The notes under the pieces are model-generated. The model did not search any database. It was not told the origin of the DNA and saw only the letters and a program-made list of their open reading frames with translations. This document shows, piece by piece, positions 7,117-15,667 of a DNA stretch of 33,619 nt (position 1 is the first letter of the stretch; every line of letters begins with the position of its first letter). Source of the DNA: CAIQPS01 sp963721365. Its GTDB lineage: Bacteria; Actinomycetota; Thermoleophilia; RBG-16-64-13. The position numbers were made by a program, and so were the translations under genes. The stretch covers positions 1 through 33,619 of the forward strand of contig CAVRJE010000010.1 of NCBI GenBank assembly GCA_963721365.1, given 5' to 3'.

Positions 7117-7842
7117 ATGACGGATAGCCACAGGTCCATCGCGAGGATCACAGGAGCACTGTTCATAATAGCGACGGTCACAGTCCTGGCGAGCACCGCC
7201 TTCTTGGGATCGGCCAGCAGTGAGAACTATCTGACGAGGATGGCTGATAACCAAGGCCAGGTGGCGACAGGTGCGCTTCTCCGCTTCATTGCTGCGTTCG
7301 CGTCTGCCGCAATAGCTATCTCGCTGTATCCCGTTTTGAGACGGTATCGTCAGGGCTTGGCCCTCGGCGCCGTCGGTTTCAGGGTCATCGAAGCGACCTT
7401 CTACACGCTTGGCGCGGTCAGTGTTCTGCTGCTGCTGACCCTCAGCCAGGAATTCGTTAAGACCGGCGCCGGCGATCCGGCGTATTTCAGTCAGTCGGGA
7501 ACGCTTCTCAAGGCGCTCGACGATTGGGCAGGGCTCGCGGCAGTGTTCGCCTTCTACGTGGGTGGTCTGCTGTACTACCGCGTCTTCTATCAAACACGGC
7601 TCGTTCCTCGATGGTTGTCGGCCTGGGGTATTGGCGCAGTGATCCTGGGCGCGGTCGCGGCCCTGTTGATTCTCTTCGGCGCCGCCGAAACGATGTCGAC
7701 GACCCAGATCGTTCTGAACATCCCGATAGGCCTGCAGGAAATGGTCTTGGCGGTTTGGCTCATAGCCAAGGGGTTCAACCCGGCGGTGCCGGCTTCCCGT
7801 ACCGGCGTGCATGAGGCCCCCGCGGAGGCTGCGATCGCTTGA
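7117..7842 (+). CDS. DUF4386 family integral membrane protein
   Basis: About 241 residues, mostly hydrophobic with roughly six membrane segments: GALFIIATVTVLAST, LRFIAAFASAAIAISLY, FYTLGAVSVLLLLTL, AGLAAVFAFYVGGLLYY, WGIGAVILGAVAALLILF and IPIGLQEMVLAVWLIA. The opening RSIARITGALFI and the RLVPRWLSAWGI loop are typical of DUF4386 proteins, which have no known activity but are often found beside oxidoreductases. The ATG at 7117 is chosen because the family signature starts right after it. The MDR oxidoreductase start is 26 bp downstream, so the two genes are probably co-transcribed. Confidence 0.8.
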   Translation: MTDSHRSIARITGALFIIATVTVLASTAFLGSASSENYLTRMADNQGQVATGALLRFIAAFASAAIAISLYPVLRRYRQGLALGAVGFRVIEATFYTLGAVSVLLLLTLSQEFVKTGAGDPAYFSQSGTLLKALDDWAGLAAVFAFYVGGLLYYRVFYQTRLVPRWLSAWGIGAVILGAVAALLILFGAAETMSTTQIVLNIPIGLQEMVLAVWLIAKGFNPAVPASRTGVHEAPAEAAIA

Positions 7843-7868
7843 TTGCCGGCGGCCAGAGGAGGATCGTC

Positions 7869-8816
7869 GTGAAAGCCATCGTCTGCCCGAAATACGGCCC
7901 ACCGGAAGTCCTTCGGCTCGAGGACGTCGCGAAGCCTGTCCCGGCGAAGGATGAAGTCTGCATCAAGGTGCATGCCACGGCGGTGACGGCGAGCGACATA
8001 TTCATTCGCGGCAGCCAGATACCCATCCGGTTCTTGATCCCCATGCGATTGATGCTCGGGCTGACGAAGCCGCGAAGATCCATCATCGGCTTGGTGCTGG
8101 CGGGAGAGATCGAATCGATTGGCGCCGACATCAGGAGATTCAAGCCCGGCGACCAAGTCTACGGTCTTACGGGCTTCGGGCTTGGCGCCTACGCCGAGTA
8201 CAAGTGCATGAAAGAAACAGACTCCAAGCATGGATGCTTGGCACTGAAGCCCGCGAACCTCACCCACGAGGAGGCCACCGTGGCCGCCTATGGCGGGCTC
8301 TTGGCGCTGCAGTACATGGCGAAGGGGAACATCCAGCCCGGGCAGAGGGTACTCATCTACGGAGCTTCGGGCACATCGGGGACGACGGCCGTGCAGTATC
8401 GCCAAGTACCTGGGGGCGGAGGTCACCGGGGTCTGCAGCACGGCTAATCTGGAATTGGTGAAGTCGCTGGGGGCCGACCGGGTGATCGACTACACCAAGG
8501 AGGACTCGCCCGGGGCCGGGCGCTCCAGTTCGACTTCATGCTCGACGCGGTCGGCAAGAGCAAGACCTCAGAGCTGAAGGTGGAATGCAAGAAGGCGCTC
8601 GTCCCCGGGGGCGTATACGCTTCGATCGATGATGGCAATCTGTTGCTGGACTCCAGGCGACTGGACCTGATGAGGGAGTTGGTCGAAGCGGGCCACATCA
8701 GACCCGTCGTCGACCGATGCTATCCGTTCGAGGAGATCGTCGAGGCCCACAGGTACGTGGGGGCGGGGCACAAGAGGGGTGGGGTGGCGATCACGGTGGG
8801 GCACGTCGACCGCTAA
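7869..8816 (+). CDS. Zinc-free MDR NAD(P)-dependent oxidoreductase, two frame breaks
   Basis: Medium-chain dehydrogenase/quinone-oxidoreductase type: KAIVCPKYGPPEVLRLEDVA at the start, VTASDIFIRG, VLAGEIESIGADIRRFKPGD with QVYGLTG, the nucleotide site VLIYGASGTSGTTAVQ, GADRVIDYTKED, and a C-terminal PFEEIVEAHRYVGAGHKRGG. Alcohol-dehydrogenase zinc ligands are absent. The GTG at 7869 follows AGAGGAGG. The frame breaks near 8398 (one extra base before ATCGCCAAG) and again near 8515; the second restores the original frame and the total length (about 315 codons) is normal for the family. The compensating pair and conserved sequence between suggest sequence errors or a very recent lesion. Likely role: NADPH reduction of an enone or quinone. 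Confidence 0.8.
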
Positions 8817-8833
8817 GTCCGGCAGGGCGCTGC

Positions 8834-9031
8834 TCACGCACTCACCGCTCTTTCGGTGGTCGCGATCCCAGCCGTGGCAATATTGTCTCCGCGCTCGAGA
8901 ACCGAGTTCGAAGAGACGTCCACGGGCTCGGAACAGGCGGCAACCCCCAGCAACAGCGCGACAGCCAGCGCCGTAAGCAAGAGTGCGAGCCGACTGCGAA
9001 AGGCTACTCGGGCCCTCAGGGGGACGTGCAT
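8834..9031 (-). CDS. Small putative lipoprotein (65 aa)
   Basis: The reading frame encodes a basic N-terminus, the hydrophobic stretch LALLLTALAVALLLGVAAC with an ideal lipobox, and about 35 polar residues. Its ATG overlaps the end of the upstream exported-protein gene by 16 bp, consistent with translational coupling. No domain is recognisable. It could be a genuine small lipoprotein or the N-terminal stub of a gene whose remainder has been lost. Confidence 0.4.
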   Translation of the reverse strand: MHVPLRARVAFRSRLALLLTALAVALLLGVAACSEPVDVSSNSVLERGDNIATAGIATTERAVSA

Positions 9032-9675
9032 GGCTGCCCCGACTCGAGGTTGAGGTATTCCTCCCCGACCTTCATGTAGATCCCTCGCACTTCCGAGAAA
9101 TAGGCGTTTGGGTTCCAGGTGCCGTGTTCGCTGCGCCATTCCTCGTAGTACTCGGCAAAGACAAGCACCTCATCACCCGGGGCGAGCAGCTTGTCGTGGA
9201 ACTCGACCATGATGGCAACGGGTGTTCCAAAGCGGGGAGTCCCCTTGATCTCGGTTGGCTCCACGTAGAAGGTGGTGTAAATCCTGGCAAACGCGCTGGC
9301 GTCGCTACGCGAATCACGCGGCTGCCCGTCCGGAGTGCTCCACCGCGCCGGGTCCACCTTCACCACTTTTCCGTATACGATCAGCTCTGCATTCCAGTCG
9401 GGCGCCGGCATCGACTTGTATTCGATGATGGCGTAACCGTGCTGTGCCAACTCCCGCGCTGCTCCGAACCGCGCCCACTGTTCGGCGATCGTGGGGTCGG
9501 AGACGCTTGGGGTAGCAGGAACGACTGCGGATGAGGTGCTGGTGATCGTCTCATCATCCTGGGATACGACGGTGGTCTCCTCGGCACCTCCGAAAGCGGC
9601 GATCAAACCGCCGGCCATGGCGGCGAGGAAGAGTACCGCGACGATGAGAACGATGATCTTCAAAGTCCTAGTCAC
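9016..9675 (-). CDS. Exported/anchored protein of unknown function, paralog of the next gene
   Basis: A 219-residue protein with an N-terminal membrane segment (IIVLIVAVLFLAAMAGGLIAA), a Thr/Ser-rich linker, then a globular domain. The domain includes DWNAELIVYGKVVKVDPARW, IYTTFYVEPTEIKG, RFGTPVAIMVEFHDKLLAPG and DEVLVFAEY, a beta-rich pattern very similar to the gene at 9805-10881. It lacks the C-terminal extension of that paralog. The GTG at 9675 follows a GGGGA. The function is unknown; both proteins should lie outside the membrane. Confidence 0.7.
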   Translation of the reverse strand: MTRTLKIIVLIVAVLFLAAMAGGLIAAFGGAEETTVVSQDDETITSTSSAVVPATPSVSDPTIAEQWARFGAARELAQHGYAIIEYKSMPAPDWNAELIVYGKVVKVDPARWSTPDGQPRDSRSDASAFARIYTTFYVEPTEIKGTPRFGTPVAIMVEFHDKLLAPGDEVLVFAEYYEEWRSEHGTWNPNAYFSEVRGIYMKVGEEYLNLESGQPCTSP

Positions 9676-9689
9676 GTCCGCATCCCCGC

Positions 9690-9752
9690 TGTCAGAACAG
9701 CACTGTGCGCCAAGACGCAGACGAGGTCTCCTATGTTCCGACTGCGTCTACG
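9690..9752 (+). repeat. Short interspersed repeat, copy 5 (weak)
   Basis: GTCAGAACAGCACTGTGCGC and the later TTCCGACTGCGTCTACG resemble the 5' block and the 3' end of copies 3 and 4, but the GGCGGACTTCGCAATT core is degraded. It sits between the two paralogous genes. Confidence 0.3.
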
Positions 9753-9804
9753 CCCCGGTCATCATTTGGCCGGCACCGCGGCGGAGTATGTGACAGAACG
9801 CAGA

Positions 9805-10881
9805 CTAGGCGCCCCAGCCGTCCACTCGCCACTTGCCGTCAGCATCTCGCACCAGAAACCACATCCAGGGCAACTCCTCGCCGTTCGCGGTCGTCCCGTC
9901 GACGCCCGGCTTGTAGTACCAGGCAACCGATGCACGAAAGCAGCGGACATCATCTTTGGCTATGTCGCCGCGGTGCGAGGGGTAGGGGTTACCGTAGGTC
10001 GCCTCAAAGCGGTCGATGACGTCTGGAGCCGCCGTCACTGTCCCAAACTCGACACGGTCAAAACCCGCGAACGTCCAGTCACCCAACTTCATATCCTGTC
10101 TGCGACTCTCGGTTAGGAGCGCCTCGTAGGCAGCAAGGTCCTTGGCTTCCCACGCTCTGAAGAACGCCAGCAAGGTGGCCTCCGCCTGTGCGGTCCCCTC
10201 CTGATCAGAGGTTTCGGCCGACGCTAGGGGCTGCCCGGAGTCGATGTTGAGGTACTGCTCCCCGACCTTCATGTAGATCCCTCTGACCTCTTCAACCGAG
10301 AAGTACGCGTCCTGCTTCCAGGTACCGGGTCCCCACATCTCCCCGTACTCGGCAAAGACAAGTACCTCGTCACCCTCCGCCAGCAACTCGTCGTGGTAGG
10401 GGACCATGATGGCTATGGGTGTCCCGAAGCGGGGAGCGCCCTTTATCTCGGTCGGCTGGACATAGAAGGTGGTGTAGATCACCGGGTTGTCATCAGGACC
10501 GCGCGTAGGCTGGCGCCCGTCCGGAGTGTTCCATCGGGCCGGGTCCACCTTCACCACCGTCCCATACACGATCAACTCGGCATTCCAGTCCGGCGATTGA
10601 GGGGCCTTGTAGTCGATGGCGGCCCACCCGTAGTGCTGGGCGAGATTGCTTACCGCTGCGAACCTTTGCCGCTGCTCGGCGATTGTCCGCCGCGCTTCGG
10701 TGGTGAAAGAGTGAGTGGTAGCGGTGGTGCTAACGAAGGCACCTTCCGTGCTCTGGACTGGTTTCGCGGTGGCCGAGGTTGAAGAAGTGTCCGCAGCGAC
10801 CTGGCACCCGACAACTGGCAGTCCCGAAGCGGAAAGGACAACGACAAACGCAAACAGCACCAAGGGCGTCACGCGTCTCAT
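9805..10881 (-). CDS. Lipoprotein with duplicated beta domain plus C-terminal NTF2-like (DUF4829-type) domain
   Basis: 358 residues. The signal ends in the lipobox VVGC. A Thr/Ser linker leads to the same domain as the neighbouring 9016-9675 gene (DWNAELIVYGTVVKVDPARW, IYTTFYVQPTEIKG, RFGTPIAIMVPYHDELLAEG). A C-terminal segment from about residue 230 (ATLLAFFRAWEAKDLAAYEA, LLTESRR, WYYKPGV, WFLVRDADGKWRVDGWG) fits the compact cystatin/NTF2-like fold of DUF4829-type exported proteins. The ATG at 10881 follows AGGAGG. The pair reads as a tandem duplication in which only one copy has the extra domain. Function unknown. Confidence 0.7.
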   Translation of the reverse strand: MRRVTPLVLFAFVVVLSASGLPVVGCQVAADTSSTSATAKPVQSTEGAFVSTTATTHSFTTEARRTIAEQRQRFAAVSNLAQHYGWAAIDYKAPQSPDWNAELIVYGTVVKVDPARWNTPDGRQPTRGPDDNPVIYTTFYVQPTEIKGAPRFGTPIAIMVPYHDELLAEGDEVLVFAEYGEMWGPGTWKQDAYFSVEEVRGIYMKVGEQYLNIDSGQPLASAETSDQEGTAQAEATLLAFFRAWEAKDLAAYEALLTESRRQDMKLGDWTFAGFDRVEFGTVTAAPDVIDRFEATYGNPYPSHRGDIAKDDVRCFRASVAWYYKPGVDGTTANGEELPWMWFLVRDADGKWRVDGWGA

Positions 10882-11237
10882 CTCGCCTCCTACGGAGAGG
10901 TTCGCCGCCGTCTCGCGTCATGTGACTCGGCGATTCGTCGCTCGGGTTGCTGAATCGAGAGGTAAGGCTAGTGTACTTCAACCGAAGAACTGCGCAGTCT
11001 GCAGCCACGCGCATGCTAAATCCGCGTTCGTGAGAACATGACCCGTTTGCAGCCCCTTCCCGATGATTGGTCGAGAAGACCGGAGTGAGGCGGACTTCTT
11101 CCGGATCAACGCGTAGAACTCCCGGGCCGAGGCGGCCGGTGACCATCTCGGCAGTGGCGCCCCAGACCCGGGTTGGGCCGCTGCCGGCGATGCGATATCA
11201 TCGGACGGTTGAATCTACCCTCCCAAGGAGGCACCTG
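10882..11237. other. Divergent intergenic region, 356 bp
   Basis: The gap separates the lipoprotein gene (minus) from the NuoF/GltD fusion gene (plus). It holds dispersed-repeat copy 6 and the GGAGG ribosome-binding site of the fusion gene. The frame of the fusion gene is open up to 11067, but the extra N-terminal residues (Arg/Pro-rich) show no conservation pattern. Confidence 0.5.
11029..11115 (+). repeat. Short interspersed repeat, copy 6
   Basis: Long copy: GTGAGAACATGACCCG, TTTGCAGCCCCTTCCCGATG, ATTGGTCGAGAAGACCGGAG and TGAGGCGGACTTC. It aligns with copies 2 and 4 but diverges after GGACTTC. It lies about 150 bp upstream of the lipoprotein start and 120 bp upstream of the fusion gene. 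Confidence 0.65.
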
Positions 11238-13400
11238 GTGGGAACGCCCCAACCGCCGGAAATGACAGTGCGCGAGCCCCTGCTGGCTCTCACCGACAGG
11301 TATAGCGGCCCATCGACCGAGCAGGTGCTGGCTCGCCTTCAGCAGCCCGACATGCAGGGGATCAAGGGCGTGGTGTCGTGGCGGGGCGCCTTTCTCACCG
11401 ACGACGCCTGTCCGGTGGAGCTGGGCCTGGCGTATCTGAGGCTCCTACAGCAGGAGTCCTGCGGCCGCTGCGGGCCCTGCCGTATCGGCGTCGACATCAT
11501 GATCGAGCTCATCGAGAAGCTCGTCGCCGGCAAGGCGGAGACTTTCAACGGGGAAGATCCGGTCGCCCGCATCCGCCGGCTGGCCGAGTCCATAGAAGAC
11601 TCCGCCTGGTGCGGTATCGCGAACACCATAGGGCCGCCCATCGTGGCGCTGCTCGATCTGGCGCCCGAGCACTTCACCGCTCATGCCGAGGGGAGCACCT
11701 GCGAGCCCTCCACCAAGCACGGCTGGGTGACCGCTCCGTGCCGCTCCACCTGCCCGTCCACTGTGGACATCCCCTGGTACATCTTCCAGGGTATGGAGGA
11801 GCACCCCCACCTGGCCACCCGGATCGTCAAGGGCGACAACCCGCTGCCGGCCATCATCGGGCGCACCTGCCCGCATCCCTGCGAGGCCAACTGCAGCCTG
11901 GCGCCGATGGGCCAGCCCATAGCCATCAACAACATCAAGCGCTGGTGTGCCGACCGGGCCGAAGACCTGGCCACCGACCAGTGCGCGTCCGGCTGCCTGG
12001 CCGACCCCACCGGGGGCGCCACGGCCGAGGCGAAGGCCGACGGCGGCGCTCTGTCCGACGCCGCCGCTCTCATCGCGGGCGGCCCGCATGAAGTGACCGA
12101 ACTGGTGACGGCGCAGCCCGGCCATTGGCCGCTCGGGTCGCCGATGGCCGCGTCGGCCGATCCGGCCGCGGCGCCGGCCGCCGGCAACGGCAATGGCGGC
12201 GCCCCCGCGGGCGCCGCGCGCAAGAAGGTGGCCATCATCGGCGCCGGGCCGGCCGGCCTGTCCGCCGCCTACTACTTGGCCCGCATGGGCTACGCGCCGA
12301 CCATCTTCGAAGATCTGCCCGTGCCGGGCGGCATGGTGCACGTGGGCATCCCCGAGTACCGCCTGCCCCGCCACGTCATCCGCCGGGAGACGGAGCTCAT
12401 CCAGCAGCAGGGCGTGGAGATCCGCTACAACACCCGCCTGGGCCGCGACATCCAGTTCGCCGACCTGAAGAAGGAAGGGTTCGAAGCCACCTTCGTCGCG
12501 GTCGGCGCTCATCTCGGGCGGCCGCTCGGTATCCCGGGAGAAGACCTTCCTGGTTCCATGGACGCCATCGAGTTCCTGAGGAAGGTCGCACTCGGCGAAA
12601 AGCTCGACATCGGCGACACGGTGCTCGTCCTGGGCGGCGGCAACTCGGCCATGGACGCGGCCCGGACCTCCGTGCGCCTGGGTGCCAAGAAGGTGCAGGT
12701 GGTCTACCGTCGCACCAAGAACGAGATGCCGGCCAACCCCTGGGAGATCGAGGAAGCCGAAGAAGAGGGAGTCGAGTTCCTTTACCTGGCGGCGCCGCTC
12801 GAGTGCCGGGGGACCGAAGAGGTCCAGGGGCTGGTCTGCCAGCAGATGGAATTGGGGGAGCCCGATGCGAGCGGCAGGCGGAAACCCGTCCCGACCGACA
12901 TGGCCCCGTTCGTGCTCACCGCCGACAGCATCATCGCCGCGGTAGGACAGCAGCCGGATTTTGACCCCTTCAAAGGCGATGACGAGATCACGCTCAATCG
13001 CTGGGGCTACATGGAAGTGAACCCGTACACGCTCCAGACCACCAAGCCCGGCGTCTTCGTCGGCGGCGACGCGGTGAGCGGCGGGGGGACCATCATCGAG
13101 GCCATCAACGCCGGCAAGGTAGTGGCCAAGTACATGGACAAGTTCCTGCGGGGCGAACCGGTGGAGGAAGATCTCGAGGACCGGACCAAGAGGCTGGCCG
13201 TCTACCTGGGCGCCCAGGACAGCCGCGAGCCCCTGGCGGAGAACGTCGACTACGGCACGCGCGAGAAGATGCCCATGGTGGAGCCGGAGGTGCGCAAGCA
13301 CAACTTCGAGCCCACCGAACTGGGCTACACGCTCGAGCAGTGCAAGAACGAAGCGGACCGCTGCCTGAGGTGCCATAGGCCGATCCTGGTCGCCGTCTGA
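11238..13400 (+). CDS. NuoF-type 4Fe-4S domain fused to GltD/NfnL-like NAD(P)H flavin oxidoreductase
   Basis: 720 residues in three modules. Residues about 65-145 match the C-terminal 4Fe-4S domain of NuoF/HydB-type subunits: ESCGRCGPCRIG (Cys 75, 78, 81) and a fourth Cys in DSAWCGIANT (125). Residues about 160-240 match the GltD N-terminal Fe-S domain (APCRSTCPSTVDIPWYI; GRTCPHPCEANC). After an Ala/Gly-rich linker, the FAD site VAIIGAGPAGLSAAYYLARM (near 332) and a second NAD(P)H site VLVLGGGNSAMDAA follow, ending with VFVGGDAVSGGGTIIEAINA. The protein should pass electrons between NAD(P)H and an Fe-S or flavin partner in the cytosol. The GTG at 11238 has GGAGG six bases upstream. It heads an operon with the MBL-fold, OYE and 3-hydroxyacyl-CoA dehydrogenase genes, so it may supply electrons to the OYE. 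Confidence 0.88.
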   Translation: MGTPQPPEMTVREPLLALTDRYSGPSTEQVLARLQQPDMQGIKGVVSWRGAFLTDDACPVELGLAYLRLLQQESCGRCGPCRIGVDIMIELIEKLVAGKAETFNGEDPVARIRRLAESIEDSAWCGIANTIGPPIVALLDLAPEHFTAHAEGSTCEPSTKHGWVTAPCRSTCPSTVDIPWYIFQGMEEHPHLATRIVKGDNPLPAIIGRTCPHPCEANCSLAPMGQPIAINNIKRWCADRAEDLATDQCASGCLADPTGGATAEAKADGGALSDAAALIAGGPHEVTELVTAQPGHWPLGSPMAASADPAAAPAAGNGNGGAPAGAARKKVAIIGAGPAGLSAAYYLARMGYAPTIFEDLPVPGGMVHVGIPEYRLPRHVIRRETELIQQQGVEIRYNTRLGRDIQFADLKKEGFEATFVAVGAHLGRPLGIPGEDLPGSMDAIEFLRKVALGEKLDIGDTVLVLGGGNSAMDAARTSVRLGAKKVQVVYRRTKNEMPANPWEIEEAEEEGVEFLYLAAPLECRGTEEVQGLVCQQMELGEPDASGRRKPVPTDMAPFVLTADSIIAAVGQQPDFDPFKGDDEITLNRWGYMEVNPYTLQTTKPGVFVGGDAVSGGGTIIEAINAGKVVAKYMDKFLRGEPVEEDLEDRTKRLAVYLGAQDSREPLAENVDYGTREKMPMVEPEVRKHNFEPTELGYTLEQCKNEADRCLRCHRPILVAV

Positions 13401-13410
13401 GCGGCACGCG

Positions 13411-14497
13411 GTGGCGCTGACCTATCCGTTCCACGGCCCGCCGGCCCCCGGCGAGTCGCTGGAGATACTGCCCGGCATCCACTGGGTGCGGCTACCTCTG
13501 CCCCTCAAGCTCGACCACGTCAACGTGTGGGTCCTGGAGGACGGCGACGGCCTGACGGTCGTCGACACCGGGGTGGGGGATGGAGAGGACCCGCGCGCTG
13601 TTGGCGGAGACGCGCTCGGCGCTGCGCGCCGCGCGGCCGTTGAGCCGCATCCTCGTGACCCACCATCACCCCGACCACTGCGGGCTGGCCGACCAGCTTG
13701 CTGAGGAGCACGGGGCCGAGCTCTTGATGAGCAGCTCTGGCCCACGAGGCGGGGCTGGTGCTGCAGCGCCGGGAAAAGGGCACGGACGCGAGGTCCACGG
13801 CGGCCCGGCTCGCCGGGCACGGGCTGTCGCCGGAGGCACAGCAGTTCCTCGTCGCGAATGAGGCGCAGTTCGAGACCCTCAAGCCGGGGCTACCTCCCGA
13901 CTTCACCCCTCTCGCCGAGGGCGACACTGTCGCGACGGGCGGCTACTCCTGGCGGGTGATCTTCGGGCAGGGTCACGCTCCCGACCATGTGTGCCTGTAT
14001 TGCGCGGACCCGCCGGGTGGCGCGGAAGGCGCGCGGAGGCGCGCGGCGGCGCGCCCGGGGCGCGCCCGGGGATCCTGATCTCGGGAGACATGGTCCTTCC
14101 TCACATCTCCACCCATGTCGGGTCCCCGGCTGCCTGGCTGCCGGGCAATCCCGTGGCTATGTTCCAGGAATCCGTGCGCCGGCTGGCCGGCCTGCCGGCC
14201 GACACGGTCGTATTGCCTTCGCACGGCGAGCCCTTCGTGGGGTTGCGCGAGCGGGTGGCCGAGCTGGAGGTGCATCACGAAGAGAGGTGCCGGACGATCG
14301 CCGGGGTGCTCGGGGAGCCTCGGTCGGCAGCCGAACTGCTGCAGGTGGTCTTCCAGCGGGAACTGGATCCGCTGCAGTTGATGCTCGCCATGAACGAGGC
14401 CGTCGCGCACCTCGAGTACATGACCGACCGGGGAGAGCTCGAGCGGCTCGCGGGGGACGACGGCATCACGCGCTACGTGCGGAGGGACGCCTCATGA
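13411..14497 (+). CDS. MBL-fold metallohydrolase, three frame breaks
   Basis: Metallo-beta-lactamase-fold hydrolase of the LACTB2/glyoxalase-II-like type. The motifs are all present but spread over three frames: LTVVDTGVGDG; THHHPDHCG (HxHxDH); GHAPDH (third His); ISGDMVLPHIS (bridging Asp); LPSHGEPF (last His). A helical C-terminal tail (HHEERCRTIAGVLGEPRSAA) follows. Breaks lie near 13575, 13738 and within the GC repeat at 14019-14072. The start is a GTG 11 bp after the previous stop; the end overlaps the OYE start as ATGA. The likely role is hydrolysis of a thioester or other ester intermediate, which would fit the CoA-linked dehydrogenase downstream, but this is inference. Confidence 0.75.
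14019..14072. repeat. GC-only low-complexity tract with 10-bp near-repeats
   Basis: Successive 10-mers read CGCGGAAGGC, GCGCGGAGGC, GCGCGGCGGC, then GCGCCCGGGG and CGCGCCCGGG, making direct and inverted repeats. It lies inside the MBL-fold gene just before the conserved ISGD motif and coincides with a frame break, so it is a likely slippage or assembly hot spot. Confidence 0.6.
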
Positions 14498-15667
14498 CAT
14501 CAGGGACATCGGTGCTCTTCGAACCGGCGACCATCCGCGGGATGGTCCTGCCCAATCGCTTCGTCCGGTCGGCCACCTGGGAAGGGTCTGGCCGGCCCGG
14601 AGGGCGGCGCCACCCCGGAGTTGGCCCGCCTCTACGAGCGGTTCGCGCGGGGCAGGGTAGGGCTGATCATCAGCAGTCATGCCTTCGTCAGCCCTGAGGG
14701 GAGAGCGGGCGGCCAGCAACTCGGCGTCCACGATGACTCGATGATCCCCGGGCTGCGGAACCTCGCGGCCGCGGTCCACGAGGCCGGCGGCAAGATGGCG
14801 CTGCAGATCGCGCACGCCGGGCTCTGGGCGTCGCCGGGACCGGCGCCTGGCGCCGAGGAGGGTGCCGGCGCAGCCGCCGATACGGCCGCCGAGGCGGCGC
14901 AGCCCCTCGGCCCGTCGGTGCGGCAGACCGACTCCGGCCCCCTTGGCCGGGAGATGTCGCTGGCCGACATCGCCGCGGTCACCGAGGCGTTTGCCGCGGC
15001 GGCCAGGCGGGCGAAGGCCGCGGGTTGCGACGCCGTGCAGATCCACGGCGCTCATGGCTACCTGCTGAGCGAGTTCCTGTCGCCCCTCTTCAACAAACGG
15101 GAGGACGAATACGGCGGCACCGTCGCCAACCGGACCCGATTGGTCGTCGAGGTGATCGGCGCGATACGCGCCGTCGTCGGCCCCGATTATCCGGTGCTCA
15201 TCAAGATGAACTCCGAGGACTTCGTCCCCGGTGGGCTGAGCGTTGACGACATGCTGGAGAGCGCGGCGCTGATCGCCGAGGCGGGAGTGGATGCTATCGA
15301 GCTGAGCGGAGGGACGAGCCTTTCCGGGGACCTGGGCCCCATCCGCACCCGACGCGGCATCCCGCAGGATCACGAGGCCTACTACGAGGAGGCTGGTCTA
15401 AGGCTCAAGCAGAAGGTGAGCGTGCCGGTCATGCTGGTGGGCGGCATCAGGAGCCTCGAAGAGGCGGAAAGGCTCCTCGCCGGGGGATACACCGACTACA
15501 TCGCCCTGTCGCGGCCGTTCATCTGCGAGCCCGACCTCGTCGCGCGGTGGGAGAGTGGCGACCGGGCGCCGTCCGGCTGCCGCTCGGACAACCGCTGTTT
15601 CTACAAGGGCCTGAAGGGCGAGGGCATGTCCTGCGTGCACGCGAAGCGCGCCGGGGTGGAGCGATGA
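14494..15667 (+). CDS. Old-yellow-enzyme family NADH:flavin oxidoreductase (short form), one frame break
   Basis: About 390 codons. A TIM-barrel FMN enzyme: LFEPATIRGMVLPNRFVRSA at the start, KMALQIAHAGLWA, QIHGAHGYLLSEFLSP with FNKREDEYGG (active-site His pair), VLIKMNSEDF, and IELSGG, VPVMLVGGIRS and YIALSRPFICEPDLV for phosphate binding of FMN. Cysteines at the end (SGCRSDNRCF ... GMSC) resemble the cluster region of longer relatives, but there is no FAD domain. The frame breaks near 14589, where one extra base lies in GGGTCTGGCC. Both ends overlap neighbours as ATGA, so it is translationally coupled. The expected reaction is reduction of an activated C=C bond; the substrate is unknown. 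Confidence 0.82.

Noticed and set aside
11445..13376. A 643-codon open frame on the minus strand
   Set aside because: It is antisense to the NuoF/GltD fusion, whose Fe-S and FAD motifs are unmistakable; long antisense frames are expected in high-GC coding DNA.
14019..14072. Possible CRISPR or tandem-repeat array
   Set aside because: The units are 10 bp with no spacers and lie inside a coding gene; it is low-complexity sequence. No CRISPR array was seen anywhere in the window.
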